Below the pieces are notes generated by a model. It was not told where the DNA came from and made no database searches. It worked only from the letters and a program-made list of their open reading frames with translations. From assembly GCF_003054265.1 (NCBI RefSeq), contig NZ_QBKT01000001.1, forward strand, positions 558,001 to 622,000: DNA of 64,000 bases. The letters are read 5' to 3'. This stretch comes from Kordia periserrulae. GTDB lineage: Bacteria; Bacteroidota; Bacteroidia; Flavobacteriales; Flavobacteriaceae. Both the position numbers and the translations under genes were made by a program. Positions 34,557-44,229 of the stretch are shown here, piece by piece (positions within the stretch are counted from its first letter, which is position 1; each line of letters starts with the position of its first letter).

Positions 34557-36590
34557 CTATCGCTGCAAGGAAGATGATGTATTTGATTGATAGTTAATCT
34601 TGTCTAATGTTACTTTTTGTTGGTGCTTGTATAATTTCACTACTTTTATACTTCGTTCTTGATTTGGCGCGCCGTAGTTGGTATATACAGTATATTTTAA
34701 ATAGGTAGGATTGCTATTGTCTTCTTCTTCCAAACTTTTAATATTCACAATCCATTCGCCCGTGTTATTTGTATCATCAATAATAAATTCTTCCATGTGA
34801 TAACCGTTTTTCACCTCATCTATCAGACGGTCTTTTTTAGCAGAAAGTGTATGTTCCCATGTGTAGAATTTTTGTGACGGATTGACAAATTGAAATTCAA
34901 ATTTAGCATCTGGTCGATTCCATTCCAATACCAAGCGCACATCATATTTAAATGTTGCTTTGAGCAAGTTTGAAGGAATGTCTTTATAATCAAGTTCTAC
35001 TCTATGTCTGCGCAGTAATTGTTGCATTTCGCTCAAAAGCGGCTTTTCCAATCCAGAAAAATCTATGTTTTCAAACGAATCCGTGAGCATTTTTATATAC
35101 AAATCCAACGATTCTTGATAGTTTCCAGCACGCTTATACGCCAATGCCAAATCGCGGTACGATTGTGAAGCATTTGGCAACAACACTGCAATGCGTTGAT
35201 AGACTTCTTTTGCCTTTTCAAATTCGCCCATTTCTTCTAGTTTATATGCCAAGCTTTTCAAAGCTTTCGGATTTTCCTCCGCTAATACTTCAATGTTTTG
35301 CAAAATCCCTAAGGCTTTATCTTTTCCCCAACGCTTAAAATATTCAGCCGTATCCAAATAATATGGAATGGTATTTCGATTTGCATTTTGCTGTTGTTTT
35401 TTAAATATTTCAATGGCTTCAGCGTATGTTTTTGCCGATTCCAATTCTAAAATATACATTGGTTTTTCGTCCACATTATAAATGAGCGGAATCCTTTCTT
35501 TGTAATCGTTATTGGTTGCCAATGCTGTATTTACAATAGTTCCATTCGCATCTTTTTTTAAGAATCGATTTTTGGATGTGATTAAAATAGTTGGTTTTCC
35601 ACCGTACAATATGGTAGATTCTATCGATTTTAAAATGACAATATTGTCAATCGTCCTTAACTCTATATCGTCTAAACTTCCACGAAAAGGAAAACCATCA
35701 TAATACACCTGAACCGACTCACCGCGAAGCAACATTAGTGTTTGCGAATCTGAATCGATAGGTGTAAAATTCCCTGAAGTCAAACTACGGCGTGGCGATA
35801 TGGAATAACGTGGAACTGTATTTGTTCCGCCGTTGTACACAAATAAACCTGCTACACTTCCGCGCAACACATCGGAGGTGTAAATATGTTGTGGACCAAT
35901 ATCTTCTGATGAAATGATGGTACTTGAACCAAAAGAATCGAGTGTTACTTTGCCGAATCCTGTGTCTACAAACTGTGGTTTTTTCTCTTTTTTCTTTCCT
36001 TTTAATGTTACGGGATTTAGCAATTCCGTATTCGGATTCAACACAATATCCAACGGATTTCGATTGCGAATAACCACTTCTTTGGCATCCATTCCTAAAT
36101 AGCTCACCACAAGTGTATCTCCTACTTTTGCAGAAATTGAAAACACACCATCAAAATCGGTGTGCGCTACGGTAAAACTATTTTTTATTCGCACGGTAGC
36201 ATTTTGTATGGAGAGATTTTTTTGTGTAGAAACGGTTCCTTTTAGTTTATTTTTTTTTACAATATTATCATTCGCCCTTAGATAGATTTTATCAGATACA
36301 GAAAGATATTTTTTTAGTTTAGACATTTCTGTTGTGACCGTTTTATAACCGTTTGCTAAAAGCTGAAAACGGTCATTTTCACGTACCCAACCTTCATCAA
36401 ATGACATGGTAAATTTTCCAGAAGCGTCTGTTACGGCTTTGATGTCTTTGTCTAAAAATTCAACATTTACATACGGAATGGGTTCTTTGGTTTCTGTGTC
36501 TAAAATATAGGCATCAATCGTAATTTCATATTGCGCAAAAGCTGCGATTGTAAATAGGAATAGTATAAAAGTGGTCGTTATTTTTTTCAT
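34557..36590 (-). CDS. CarboxypepD_reg / TonB-plug-like / TPR fusion protein
   Basis: A 677-residue secreted protein with an unusual order of parts. A signal peptide (about 1-19, ending AFAQ) is followed by two carboxypeptidase-regulatory-like folds (about 22-105 and 115-190: KGTVSTQKNLSIQNATVRIK, then VVSYLGMDAKEVV). A TonB-plug-like segment follows (about 235-345: DVLRGSVAGLFVYNGG, SVQVYYDGFPF). No barrel comes after it; instead there are TPR helices (about 385-510) and a beta-rich end with VRLVLEWNRPDAKFEFQFVNP resembling DUF2135/YfaP. The start ATG at 36590 is preferred over 36626 because it opens the signal peptide. Role unknown. Confidence 0.7.
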   Translation of the reverse strand: MKKITTTFILFLFTIAAFAQYEITIDAYILDTETKEPIPYVNVEFLDKDIKAVTDASGKFTMSFDEGWVRENDRFQLLANGYKTVTTEMSKLKKYLSVSDKIYLRANDNIVKKNKLKGTVSTQKNLSIQNATVRIKNSFTVAHTDFDGVFSISAKVGDTLVVSYLGMDAKEVVIRNRNPLDIVLNPNTELLNPVTLKGKKKEKKPQFVDTGFGKVTLDSFGSSTIISSEDIGPQHIYTSDVLRGSVAGLFVYNGGTNTVPRYSISPRRSLTSGNFTPIDSDSQTLMLLRGESVQVYYDGFPFRGSLDDIELRTIDNIVILKSIESTILYGGKPTILITSKNRFLKKDANGTIVNTALATNNDYKERIPLIYNVDEKPMYILELESAKTYAEAIEIFKKQQQNANRNTIPYYLDTAEYFKRWGKDKALGILQNIEVLAEENPKALKSLAYKLEEMGEFEKAKEVYQRIAVLLPNASQSYRDLALAYKRAGNYQESLDLYIKMLTDSFENIDFSGLEKPLLSEMQQLLRRHRVELDYKDIPSNLLKATFKYDVRLVLEWNRPDAKFEFQFVNPSQKFYTWEHTLSAKKDRLIDEVKNGYHMEEFIIDDTNNTGEWIVNIKSLEEEDNSNPTYLKYTVYTNYGAPNQERSIKVVKLYKHQQKVTLDKINYQSNTSSSLQR

Positions 36591-36709
36591 AGCTGATGGT
36601 TTTCCAAGTCGTAATTCAACGCTCATTTTAAACTCTTAAGTTACTGAAAATAAAGACATCAACCAATATGTGAATTCTTAAAAAAAGTTAATTTACAAAA
36701 CGCCACAAA

Positions 36710-36739
36710 AAAAGCCATTGCGTTTCCACAATGGCTTTT
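36710..36739 (-). terminator. Terminator after sucB
   Basis: AAAAGCCATTG (36710-36720) and CAATGGCTTTT (36729-36739); on the minus strand a run of T follows. It lies 22 bases past the sucB stop. Confidence 0.85.
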
Positions 36740-36760
36740 AATGACATATACAGTCGGTTT

Positions 36761-37984
36761 TTATAATTCCAATGCTTTTTTCACATTGTTGTCCATTAAT
36801 AATTCTTCTGGATTTTCCAACGCTTCTTTTACGGCTACTAAGAATCCTACAGATTCTTTTCCGTCAATAATTCTATGATCATACGATAGCGCAACATACA
36901 TAATTGGTCGAATCACTACTTGTCCATCCACAGCAACTGGTCGTTCTACAATGTTGTGCATTCCTAAAATTCCAGATTGTGGCGGATTGATAATTGGCGT
37001 AGATAACATACTTCCGAAAACACCTCCGTTAGAAATGGTAAATGTTCCGCCGGTCATTTCATCCACAGTAATTTGTCCATCGCGAGCACGCAATGCCAAT
37101 CGTTTTACTTCCGCTTCAACACCTCTGAAGGATAGGTTTTCAGCATTTCTAATGACAGGAACCATCAATCCTTTTGGTCCTGAAACCGCAATACTGATGT
37201 CACAGAAGTCGTAGCTTATCATTTCTTTTCCATCAATCATAGAGTTAACTGCTGGATATAATTTTAACGCACGAACCACTGCCAATGTGAAGAAAGACAT
37301 AAATCCTAAACTTACGCCGTGCTTCGCTTTGAAAGCTTCTTTATATTCTTTACGTAAAGCAAAAATTGGCGACATGTCAACTTCGTTGAACGTAGTTAAC
37401 ATTGCCGTTTCGTTTTTAGCGGATACCAAACGTTCTGCCACTTTTCTACGTAACATGGATAGTTTTGTACGCTCTGTACCGCGCGAACCGCCTGTTGGTG
37501 TTCCCATACTTGGTTGTGCTTTTACGGCATCATCTTTCGTAACACGACCGTCTTTTCCTGTTCCTTGTACTTCGTTAGCACTCATTCCTTTTTCAGCTAG
37601 TACTTTTTTAGCCGCTGGAGAAGCTGTTCCTGTTGCGTATGTTTTTGCTGGTTCTGTCGCTTTTGGTGCTTCAGGTTTTGCAGGCTCAGGTTTTGGTGCT
37701 TCCGCTTTCTTTTCTTCTTTCGGAGCATCGCCTCCGCTTGGTTTCTCTGCACTTGTATCAATTAAACAAACTACTTGTCCAACTTCTACCGCATCGCCTT
37801 CTTCTGCTTTTAAGGTGATTGTTCCACTAGCTTCTGCTGGCAACTCTAAGGTTGCTTTATCAGAATCAACCTCAGCAATTGCTTGGTCTTTTTCTACGTA
37901 ATCGCCGTCTTGTACTAACCATTCTGCAATTTCTACTTCAGTGATGGATTCTCCTGGCGAAGGAACTTTCATTTCTAAAATCAT
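36761..37984 (-). CDS. sucB: 2-oxoglutarate dehydrogenase E2 (succinyltransferase)
   Basis: A 407-residue E2 subunit of the TCA-cycle 2-oxoglutarate dehydrogenase complex. The lipoyl domain (about 1-77) has [13 protein letters not shown] with lipoyl-Lys K43; a Pro/Ala/Lys linker (about 80-120) follows; the peripheral-subunit-binding domain (about 118-155) and the catalytic domain end in [13 protein letters not shown] with the active-site His. It is the second gene of the sucA-sucB unit. Confidence 0.95.
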   Translation of the reverse strand: MILEMKVPSPGESITEVEIAEWLVQDGDYVEKDQAIAEVDSDKATLELPAEASGTITLKAEEGDAVEVGQVVCLIDTSAEKPSGGDAPKEEKKAEAPKPEPAKPEAPKATEPAKTYATGTASPAAKKVLAEKGMSANEVQGTGKDGRVTKDDAVKAQPSMGTPTGGSRGTERTKLSMLRRKVAERLVSAKNETAMLTTFNEVDMSPIFALRKEYKEAFKAKHGVSLGFMSFFTLAVVRALKLYPAVNSMIDGKEMISYDFCDISIAVSGPKGLMVPVIRNAENLSFRGVEAEVKRLALRARDGQITVDEMTGGTFTISNGGVFGSMLSTPIINPPQSGILGMHNIVERPVAVDGQVVIRPIMYVALSYDHRIIDGKESVGFLVAVKEALENPEELLMDNNVKKALEL

Positions 37985-38101
37985 CGTGTTCTATATTTTA
38001 GTTTTTATTTTGTTTGTTTTTAGAATGTTCACTCGAACAAGCGCAGCGAACATTGTGTGTTATGAAATATTTTTTGACTGAATTTAAATCAACTCTATTT
38101 C

Positions 38102-40876
38102 TTAACGCATGTTATCTTTTGTTTTGTCAAAGACATACGCAATGACTTCTTCATGACGACGTTTGGAACGAACGGCACTTCCTGCGGCTGGCGCTCCGTA
38201 AAATCTTCTTGAAGCTACTCTGAAGTTTCGAACTTCTTCCATGTGCATGAGTAAATGACCATACGCTCCCATGTTTCTAGGTTCTTCTTGTGCCCAAACG
38301 ACATCGTCCGCGTTTTTATATTTTGCTAATATGTCTTTAATTTTTGTTTTTGGTAATGGGAACAATTGCTCCAATCGTACCAAAGCTACGTCTGCTTCTC
38401 TACCTTGCTTTTCGCGCTCTTCTAGTAAGTCGTAGTAGAATTTACCTGTACAAAATACTAAGGTTTTTACTTTTTTAGCATCTGCATTCACATCGTCAAT
38501 GAGTGTTTGAAAGCTTCCCGTTGCAAATTCTTCACGTGTAGATACTGCTTTTGGATGACGCAATAAACTTTTTGGCGTAAATACAATCAAAGGCTTTCTA
38601 AAACCTGCTTTCATTTGACGACGCAATAGGTGATAGAAGTTTGCTGGCGTGGTACAATCAGCAACAAACATATTGTCTTTAGCGCATAATTGTAAATAAC
38701 GTTCCATACGCCCTGAGGAATGCTCTGCTCCTTGTCCTTCATATCCATGTGGCAGTAGCATCACCAAACCGTTTTGGGTTTTCCATTTGTCTTCTGCTGA
38801 AGAAATGTACTGGTCAATCATAATTTGCGCGCCGTTGCTAAAGTCACCAAATTGCGCTTCCCAAATCGTTAAGGTATTTGGACTTGCCATCGCATATCCG
38901 TAATCAAATCCTACCACTCCATATTCTGATAACAATGAATTGTAAATGTAGAAGTTTCCTTGATTCTCCGCTACATGGTCTAGCAACTTAATTTCTTCTT
39001 CCGATTCTTCTACTTTGACAACTGCATGGCGATGCGAAAAGGTTCCTCGTTCTACATCTTGTCCTGTGATACGCACGTCAAATCCTTCTTGCAATAACGA
39101 ACCATACGCGAGTGTTTCTCCCATTCCCCAATCGATTTCATTCTTTTCAAAGAACATTGTATGACGATCGGAAACGATACGGTTTATTTTTCGCAAGAAT
39201 TTTTTATCTGACGGAAGTTTAGACACTACTTCAGCAATTTGTGCCAGTTTATCTTCTGGATAGGTGGTGTCAATATCTTTTTCCATCACGCCTTCGTCTA
39301 CACGCTCCAAACCTAAGTCTTTCCAAGCGTCTTGCATGAATGGTGTGATGACTGTTTTTTCTTCTTTACGAGAATCTTCTAGATTTTCTTCTAGTGAATC
39401 TTTGTATTTTTTCTCCAATTCTCGCACATAGTTTTCATCAATGACACCTTGCTTTACTAATTTTTCAGCGTAGATGTCTCTTGGATTGCTATGTTTTGAA
39501 ATGGCTTTGTATAATTTTGGCTGTGTAAAACGCGGTTCATCACCTTCGTTGTGTCCGTATTTACGATATCCTAGTAAGTCAATAAATACATCGCGTTGGA
39601 ATGTCATACGATATTCTAAAGCGAATAACGTTGCATGTACTACAGCTTCCGCTGCATCCGCATTTACGTGCAATACTGGCGATAGGGTTACTTTTCCAAC
39701 ATCGGTACAATACGTTGACGAACGAGCGTCTAAGTAGTTTGTTGTAAATCCAACCTGATTGTTGATGACAATATGAATAGTCCCTCCAGTTTTATAACCG
39801 TCAAGTTGCGACATTTGTACAATTTCATATACCAAACCTTGTCCCGCAATTGCCGCGTCACCGTGAATCACAATTGGCAATACTTCTGAAAAGTTATCTG
39901 CGTGATTTCTATCTTGCTTTGCTCTAGCGATTCCTTCTACAACAGCACCAACCGTTTCTAAGTGTGACGGATTTGGCGCAATATTCATACTGATTTTTTT
40001 ACCAGAATCGGTTTCTCTATCAGAAGTCAATCCTAAGTGATATTTTACATCACCATCAAAAATAGCTTCGGCGTAGTCTTTTCCATCAAATTCGCTAAAG
40101 ATGTTTTTTGGCGATTTCCCAAAGATATTTGTCAATACATTCAAACGACCTCTGTGCGCCATTCCTAAAACAAATTCTTTTACACCAGCATCTGCCGCAG
40201 CTTCTACCAACGCATCCAACGCAGGAATGAGCGATTCTCCACCTTCCAACGAGAAACGTTTTTGTCCAACATATTTGGTATGTAAAAAGTTTTCAAAGGA
40301 AACTGCTTCGTTTAGTTTTTTAAGAATTTGCTTCTTTTGGTCTGTAGAAAACTTTGGGTGATTGTCGTTGACATTCAACTTTTTCTGAATCCACTCAATT
40401 TGCTCCGGTTTTCTGATGTACATGTATTCCACACCTATAGATTCGCAATAAATACGCTCTAAGTGCTCTACAATTTTCCGAAGTGTGGTTTTTCCGATGC
40501 CTAAAATTTCACCTGCTTCAAAGGTTTTGTCTAAGTCGCTTTCGCTTAAACCGAAGTTTTCCAAGGCTAGTGTTGGCTCGTATTTTCTACGTTCGCGAAC
40601 AGGATTGGTACGTGTAAATAAGTGTCCGCGCGTGCGATATCCGTTGATAAGTTTTACTACATCAAATTCTTTTTTAACATTTTCAGGAACAACTTCTTTC
40701 GTGATGACTTGCGTTGTTTCTGAGATTTCTTCGCCATTGCTTTCCATTCCGAAATCGAATCCTTGAAAAAAGGCGCGCCAGCTTGGCTCTATGCTGTCGG
40801 GATTTTGTAAATATTGGTCATATAATTCAGCAAAATATGCTGTATGTGCTGCATTTAAAAAGGAAAATCTATCCAT
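38102..40876 (-). CDS. sucA: 2-oxoglutarate dehydrogenase E1
   Basis: A 924-residue thiamine-diphosphate-dependent E1 that decarboxylates 2-oxoglutarate and loads succinyl onto E2. The N-terminal LNAAHTAYFAELYDQYLQNP, GMAHRGRLNVL and the ThDP loop HGDAAIAGQGLVYE...NNQVGFTTN are diagnostic; LLPHGYEGQGAEHSSGR and FTPKSLLRHPKA mark the C-terminal half. Full length. It precedes sucB by 117 bp on the same strand. Confidence 0.96.
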   Translation of the reverse strand: MDRFSFLNAAHTAYFAELYDQYLQNPDSIEPSWRAFFQGFDFGMESNGEEISETTQVITKEVVPENVKKEFDVVKLINGYRTRGHLFTRTNPVRERRKYEPTLALENFGLSESDLDKTFEAGEILGIGKTTLRKIVEHLERIYCESIGVEYMYIRKPEQIEWIQKKLNVNDNHPKFSTDQKKQILKKLNEAVSFENFLHTKYVGQKRFSLEGGESLIPALDALVEAAADAGVKEFVLGMAHRGRLNVLTNIFGKSPKNIFSEFDGKDYAEAIFDGDVKYHLGLTSDRETDSGKKISMNIAPNPSHLETVGAVVEGIARAKQDRNHADNFSEVLPIVIHGDAAIAGQGLVYEIVQMSQLDGYKTGGTIHIVINNQVGFTTNYLDARSSTYCTDVGKVTLSPVLHVNADAAEAVVHATLFALEYRMTFQRDVFIDLLGYRKYGHNEGDEPRFTQPKLYKAISKHSNPRDIYAEKLVKQGVIDENYVRELEKKYKDSLEENLEDSRKEEKTVITPFMQDAWKDLGLERVDEGVMEKDIDTTYPEDKLAQIAEVVSKLPSDKKFLRKINRIVSDRHTMFFEKNEIDWGMGETLAYGSLLQEGFDVRITGQDVERGTFSHRHAVVKVEESEEEIKLLDHVAENQGNFYIYNSLLSEYGVVGFDYGYAMASPNTLTIWEAQFGDFSNGAQIMIDQYISSAEDKWKTQNGLVMLLPHGYEGQGAEHSSGRMERYLQLCAKDNMFVADCTTPANFYHLLRRQMKAGFRKPLIVFTPKSLLRHPKAVSTREEFATGSFQTLIDDVNADAKKVKTLVFCTGKFYYDLLEEREKQGREADVALVRLEQLFPLPKTKIKDILAKYKNADDVVWAQEEPRNMGAYGHLLMHMEEVRNFRVASRRFYGAPAAGSAVRSKRRHEEVIAYVFDKTKDNMR

Positions 40877-40913
40877 GTTTTTTCTTTCTCGTCTTGTTTC
40901 GACAAAATTTTAT

Positions 40914-40921
40914 CAAAAATA
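40914..40921 (-). promoter_or_regulatory. -7 box of sucA
   Basis: CAAAAATA reads TATTTTTG on the minus strand, 37 bases before the sucA ATG. A TTG (minus) at 40945-40947 gives a 23-base gap, at the long end of the usual range. Confidence 0.45.
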
Positions 40922-40993
40922 CAACTTTTGCTAGAAACACATCACAAGTTTTTATATATATTTATGGGAATAACCTATAAGCTTTTTTAAGAA

Positions 40994-41536
40994 ATGAAAA
41001 AAAATGTTTTTTGCCACTTCAAAAGTCCTTTTTTGCTCTTTTTTATGTTGTTATTTTCCCTTTCGGCACTTTCACAAAATACAACCTCCAATTCGCAAGG
41101 AAGTGATTTTTGGAAACGTGTACGCTATGGTGGCGGATTGGGTTTGAGTTTTGGAAACGGTATTTTTAGCGCTACGGTAGCACCAAGTGCGATTTACGAT
41201 TTTAATACACAGTTTTCAGCAGGTATTGCATTGAATTATACTTATTTTAACGATGACGATTTTTTTAGATCTACGATTATTGGCGGAAGTCTTATTGGAT
41301 TGTATAGTCCGTTGCGTGAAATTCAATTGTCTACCGAGTTTGAATATATGAATGTAAACCGCGATTTTGACGATCCTATTTTTGCAGATGATAATTATTG
41401 GCAACCTGCCGTATTTTTCGGGATTGGATATACTACCAATAATTTTACCGTTGGCGTTCGGTATAACGTACTACACGATGATGAAAAGAGCATTTATGCA
41501 GATGCCTTAGTACCTTTTGTCAGAGTTTATTTTTAA
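40994..41536 (+). CDS. Small outer-membrane beta-barrel protein
   Basis: A 180-residue envelope protein with a signal peptide (about 1-29, ending ALSQ) and eight or so amphipathic strands (YGGGLGLSFGNG, AGIALNYTYFN, STEFEYMNVN, FFGIGYTT, VGVRYNVL) ending in FVRVYF with terminal Phe, as in outer-membrane barrels. Proteins like this next to sucA are sometimes named after 2-oxoglutarate decarboxylase; nothing in this sequence supports an enzyme. Divergent from sucA. Confidence 0.75.
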   Translation: MKKNVFCHFKSPFLLFFMLLFSLSALSQNTTSNSQGSDFWKRVRYGGGLGLSFGNGIFSATVAPSAIYDFNTQFSAGIALNYTYFNDDDFFRSTIIGGSLIGLYSPLREIQLSTEFEYMNVNRDFDDPIFADDNYWQPAVFFGIGYTTNNFTVGVRYNVLHDDEKSIYADALVPFVRVYF

Positions 41537-41873
41537 ACCACACTTTTTGCCATTCGCGTTTCAAAATTAGAAACGCTACTTGTTCCGAAAGTTTGACCAT
41601 ATCAGAACCATCAAGTGCCTTTATTTTTGTTTCGGAAACGTCGATGATGTAGAGCAAATTCAAGTATTCTGAAAATTTTTCTTGGATGAGTTGAAAGACT
41701 ATCGCGTGCAATTCTCTTTTTAAAGATTCTGGAGAAATGTTGGGGGCAAACGTTTCTTCAATATTTGCTAAGGCAAAATCTTTGTTGAGTTGCGCTATCA
41801 GTTTTTCGTACAATGCTTCTTTTTGGGCATCGTCGAGGAGTTCTTGGATATGTGCATGATTTTTTGGCAACAT
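41520..41873 (-). CDS. Conserved hypothetical helical protein
   Basis: A 117-residue mostly helical, soluble protein beginning MLPKNHAHIQELLDDAQKEA, with no signal or membrane segment and no motif I recognise. The ATG at 41873 is better than the TTG two codons upstream. It converges on and overlaps the small barrel gene by 17 bases. Confidence 0.65.
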   Translation of the reverse strand: MLPKNHAHIQELLDDAQKEALYEKLIAQLNKDFALANIEETFAPNISPESLKRELHAIVFQLIQEKFSEYLNLLYIIDVSETKIKALDGSDMVKLSEQVAFLILKREWQKVWFKNKL

Positions 41874-42035
41874 ACACAAATGTAATTATTCCCGGGTAGA
41901 CTTCAATCAAAACATGGGAGAATCATGAAAAATTTACGAAAGAAGGTATTCTCCGAATTGTTCTTCACTTCAAACCATCAAAAAACTAAATAAATACGTA
42001 GTTTTATGGAGGAGTTTTAAAATAATTAGAATTAC

Positions 42036-43349
42036 ATGCTTAACCTCATCTATCTTTTTAAAAAAGCGCGTGACAGTTTTTGGTTTGTGCCTACGCTAAT
42101 TATTGTGTGTAGCATTGTTTCTGCAATTGTTTTATTGTACATAGACCGCACTTTTCCCTTTGAACCCGAAGGCGTTTTGCGATTGATGTTCTCTGAAAAC
42201 TCCGATTCTGGAAGAAATGTGCTCACCGTAATTGCTGGCTCCATGGTTGGCATTGCCGGAACGGTTTTTTCAATTACCATAGTAGTGTTGCAACTCGCTT
42301 CTTCACAATTAGGACCTCGATTGCTTCGTAATTTTATGTACAAACGACTCAATCAAGTGGTTTTGGGACAGTATGTTGGTGTATTTTTGTATTCCATTAT
42401 TGTCATCAATGCGATAAAAGACAACAGTGAATATGCTTTTATCCCGAATATTTCTATTCTTTTTGCCATTTTTCTTGCAATTTTTAATGTGTTTTTACTG
42501 GTGATTTTTATTCACAGTATCAGTATTAGCATTCAGCCAAGCAAGATTATCAACGAACTTCGCGTCAGAATTGAGCAAAACATTCAAGATTTATATCCAG
42601 AACAGGTTGAAAAAGAAGTAACGTTAATCCCAAAAGAAGACATCAGTAATCAACTTGAAAGCATTCAAAAGTTGGAAGCAAAAGCAAGCGGTTATATTCA
42701 ATATTTTGATTTGGATGCTTTGGTAAACATTGCTAGAAAACGTGAAATTATCATCAAAATATTGCACAGACCTGGAAGTTATATCGTTAAAGAACAAGCC
42801 GTTTTTGAGCTTTTTAAAAACAATTCGGAAGCTGAGTTTTCAGAAGAAGATTCACTATCGGTCGAAAAAACATATAAAATTGCCACAAAAAAAAGCTTTT
42901 TTCAAGATGTTGAATTTGGTATTCATCAGATAGCAGAAATCGCTTCTAAAGCCTTGTCGCCTGGCATCAACAATCCGTACACTGCGGCAATTTGTATTGA
43001 CAATTTGACTTCTGTGTTGTGTAAATTGGTCGTAGTAAAAATTCCTGATGCTGCTATTAAAGATGATACTAATGTGCTCCGATTGATTGTGATGCAAAAT
43101 TCCTTTGAAGGTTATTTAGATGCTGCTTTCAACTTGATTCGCCAATACGGAAAAACGAGTCCATTCATCATCATTGCGTTGATGGAAGCCTTGAAAACTA
43201 TTCTTGATGCGGACACTGATAAAACTCATACTGAAACACTTTCAAACTATGCAGAAATCGTTATGGAAACTGGAAAAAAATCATTTCAATTACAAAAAGA
43301 TATAGACGATTTGGAACATCGTTACACACTATTTAAGACAAGTTTATAA
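42036..43349 (+). CDS. DUF2254 membrane protein
   Basis: A 437-residue membrane protein of the DUF2254 family. Four hydrophobic helices lie in the first 170 residues, with VLTVIAGSMVGIAGTVFSITIVVLQLASSQLGPRLLRNF as the signature between helices 2 and 3, and SPGINNPYTAAICIDNL in the cytoplasmic half. The long soluble C-terminal part is helical. Function unknown. It stands alone, with a TAGTTTTA box at 41999-42006 as a possible promoter. Confidence 0.88.
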   Translation: MLNLIYLFKKARDSFWFVPTLIIVCSIVSAIVLLYIDRTFPFEPEGVLRLMFSENSDSGRNVLTVIAGSMVGIAGTVFSITIVVLQLASSQLGPRLLRNFMYKRLNQVVLGQYVGVFLYSIIVINAIKDNSEYAFIPNISILFAIFLAIFNVFLLVIFIHSISISIQPSKIINELRVRIEQNIQDLYPEQVEKEVTLIPKEDISNQLESIQKLEAKASGYIQYFDLDALVNIARKREIIIKILHRPGSYIVKEQAVFELFKNNSEAEFSEEDSLSVEKTYKIATKKSFFQDVEFGIHQIAEIASKALSPGINNPYTAAICIDNLTSVLCKLVVVKIPDAAIKDDTNVLRLIVMQNSFEGYLDAAFNLIRQYGKTSPFIIIALMEALKTILDADTDKTHTETLSNYAEIVMETGKKSFQLQKDIDDLEHRYTLFKTSL

Positions 43350-43489
43350 TTTGATTTTTAAGTTATAAAGTATACAAAATCCTTAAATCATCCATAACGA
43401 CGAGATTAACTCCTAAAAAATGAAAGATTGTCAATGGCATTTCGACTACTCCAAAAATAATCGTTAAACGTTATAAAAAACCAAACCCT

Positions 43490-43497
43490 TACATTTG
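43490..43497 (+). promoter_or_regulatory. -7 box of the glycosyltransferase operon
   Basis: TACATTTG is an exact TAnnTTTG, 45 bases before the first ATG of the three-gene operon. No clear TTG upstream. Confidence 0.45.
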
Positions 43498-43542
43498 CAA
43501 AATCGTAATCGACAACATACCAAAACGAACTAAAAGAGATTT

Positions 43543-44229
43543 ATGATTATAAAAGTCATCATTCCTGCGTATAATGAAGAAGATTCTATTGCGAATGTTA
43601 TTCAGGAAATCCCCGAGATGGTTACGGAAGTGATTGTGGTCAGCAATAATTCCACCGATCATACCGAAAAAAACGCTGCTGCTGCTGGCGCAACGGTTTT
43701 AAAAGAACCTCAAAAAGGCTACGGTTATGCGTGTTTGAAAGGAATGGAATACATTGCACAACAAGATGTAAAACCTGATATTTTGGTGTTTTTGGACGGC
43801 GATTATTCGGATTATCCTCAAGAATTGACTAAAATTGTGGCACCAATTATAGAGCAAGACATTGATTTTGTGGTTGGTGCGCGTGTAAAATCGCTTCGTG
43901 AAGATGGTTCTATGACGCCGCAACAAGTATTTGGAAATTGGTTAGCTACGTTTTTGATGCGATTGTTTTTTGGAGCAAAATTTACGGATTTAGGACCGTT
44001 TAGAGCCATAAAGTACGAAAAGCTACTGAAACTGAATATGGAAGACAAAACCTATGGATGGACAGTGGAAATGCAGCTCAAAGCATTGAAACAGAAACTT
44101 TCATACATAGAAATTCCTGTACGATATAAAAAGAGAATTGGTGTCTCAAAAGTTTCAGGAACCGTAAAAGGTACTATATTTGCGGGCATGAAAATTTTAG
44201 GTTGGATTTTTAAATATAGTTTTAAATAG
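43543..44229 (+). CDS. Family 2 glycosyltransferase, dolichol-phosphate-sugar-synthase type
   Basis: A 228-residue GT2 enzyme with GT-A fold: VIIPAYNEEDSIANVI for the nucleotide-binding strand, LDGDYSDYP for the metal-binding Asp motif, and GWTVEMQLKAL near the end. It lacks C-terminal membrane helices, as in cytosolic dolichol/undecaprenyl-phosphate sugar synthases. It probably makes a lipid-linked sugar used by the GT-C enzyme encoded last in this operon. The next gene begins directly after its stop. Confidence 0.88.
   Translation: MIIKVIIPAYNEEDSIANVIQEIPEMVTEVIVVSNNSTDHTEKNAAAAGATVLKEPQKGYGYACLKGMEYIAQQDVKPDILVFLDGDYSDYPQELTKIVAPIIEQDIDFVVGARVKSLREDGSMTPQQVFGNWLATFLMRLFFGAKFTDLGPFRAIKYEKLLKLNMEDKTYGWTVEMQLKALKQKLSYIEIPVRYKKRIGVSKVSGTVKGTIFAGMKILGWIFKYSFK

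Noticed and set aside
40994-41536. Naming the small barrel protein after 2-oxoglutarate decarboxylase
   Set aside because: Its sequence is a signal peptide and a short beta-barrel; the enzyme name would only reflect its position next to sucA.
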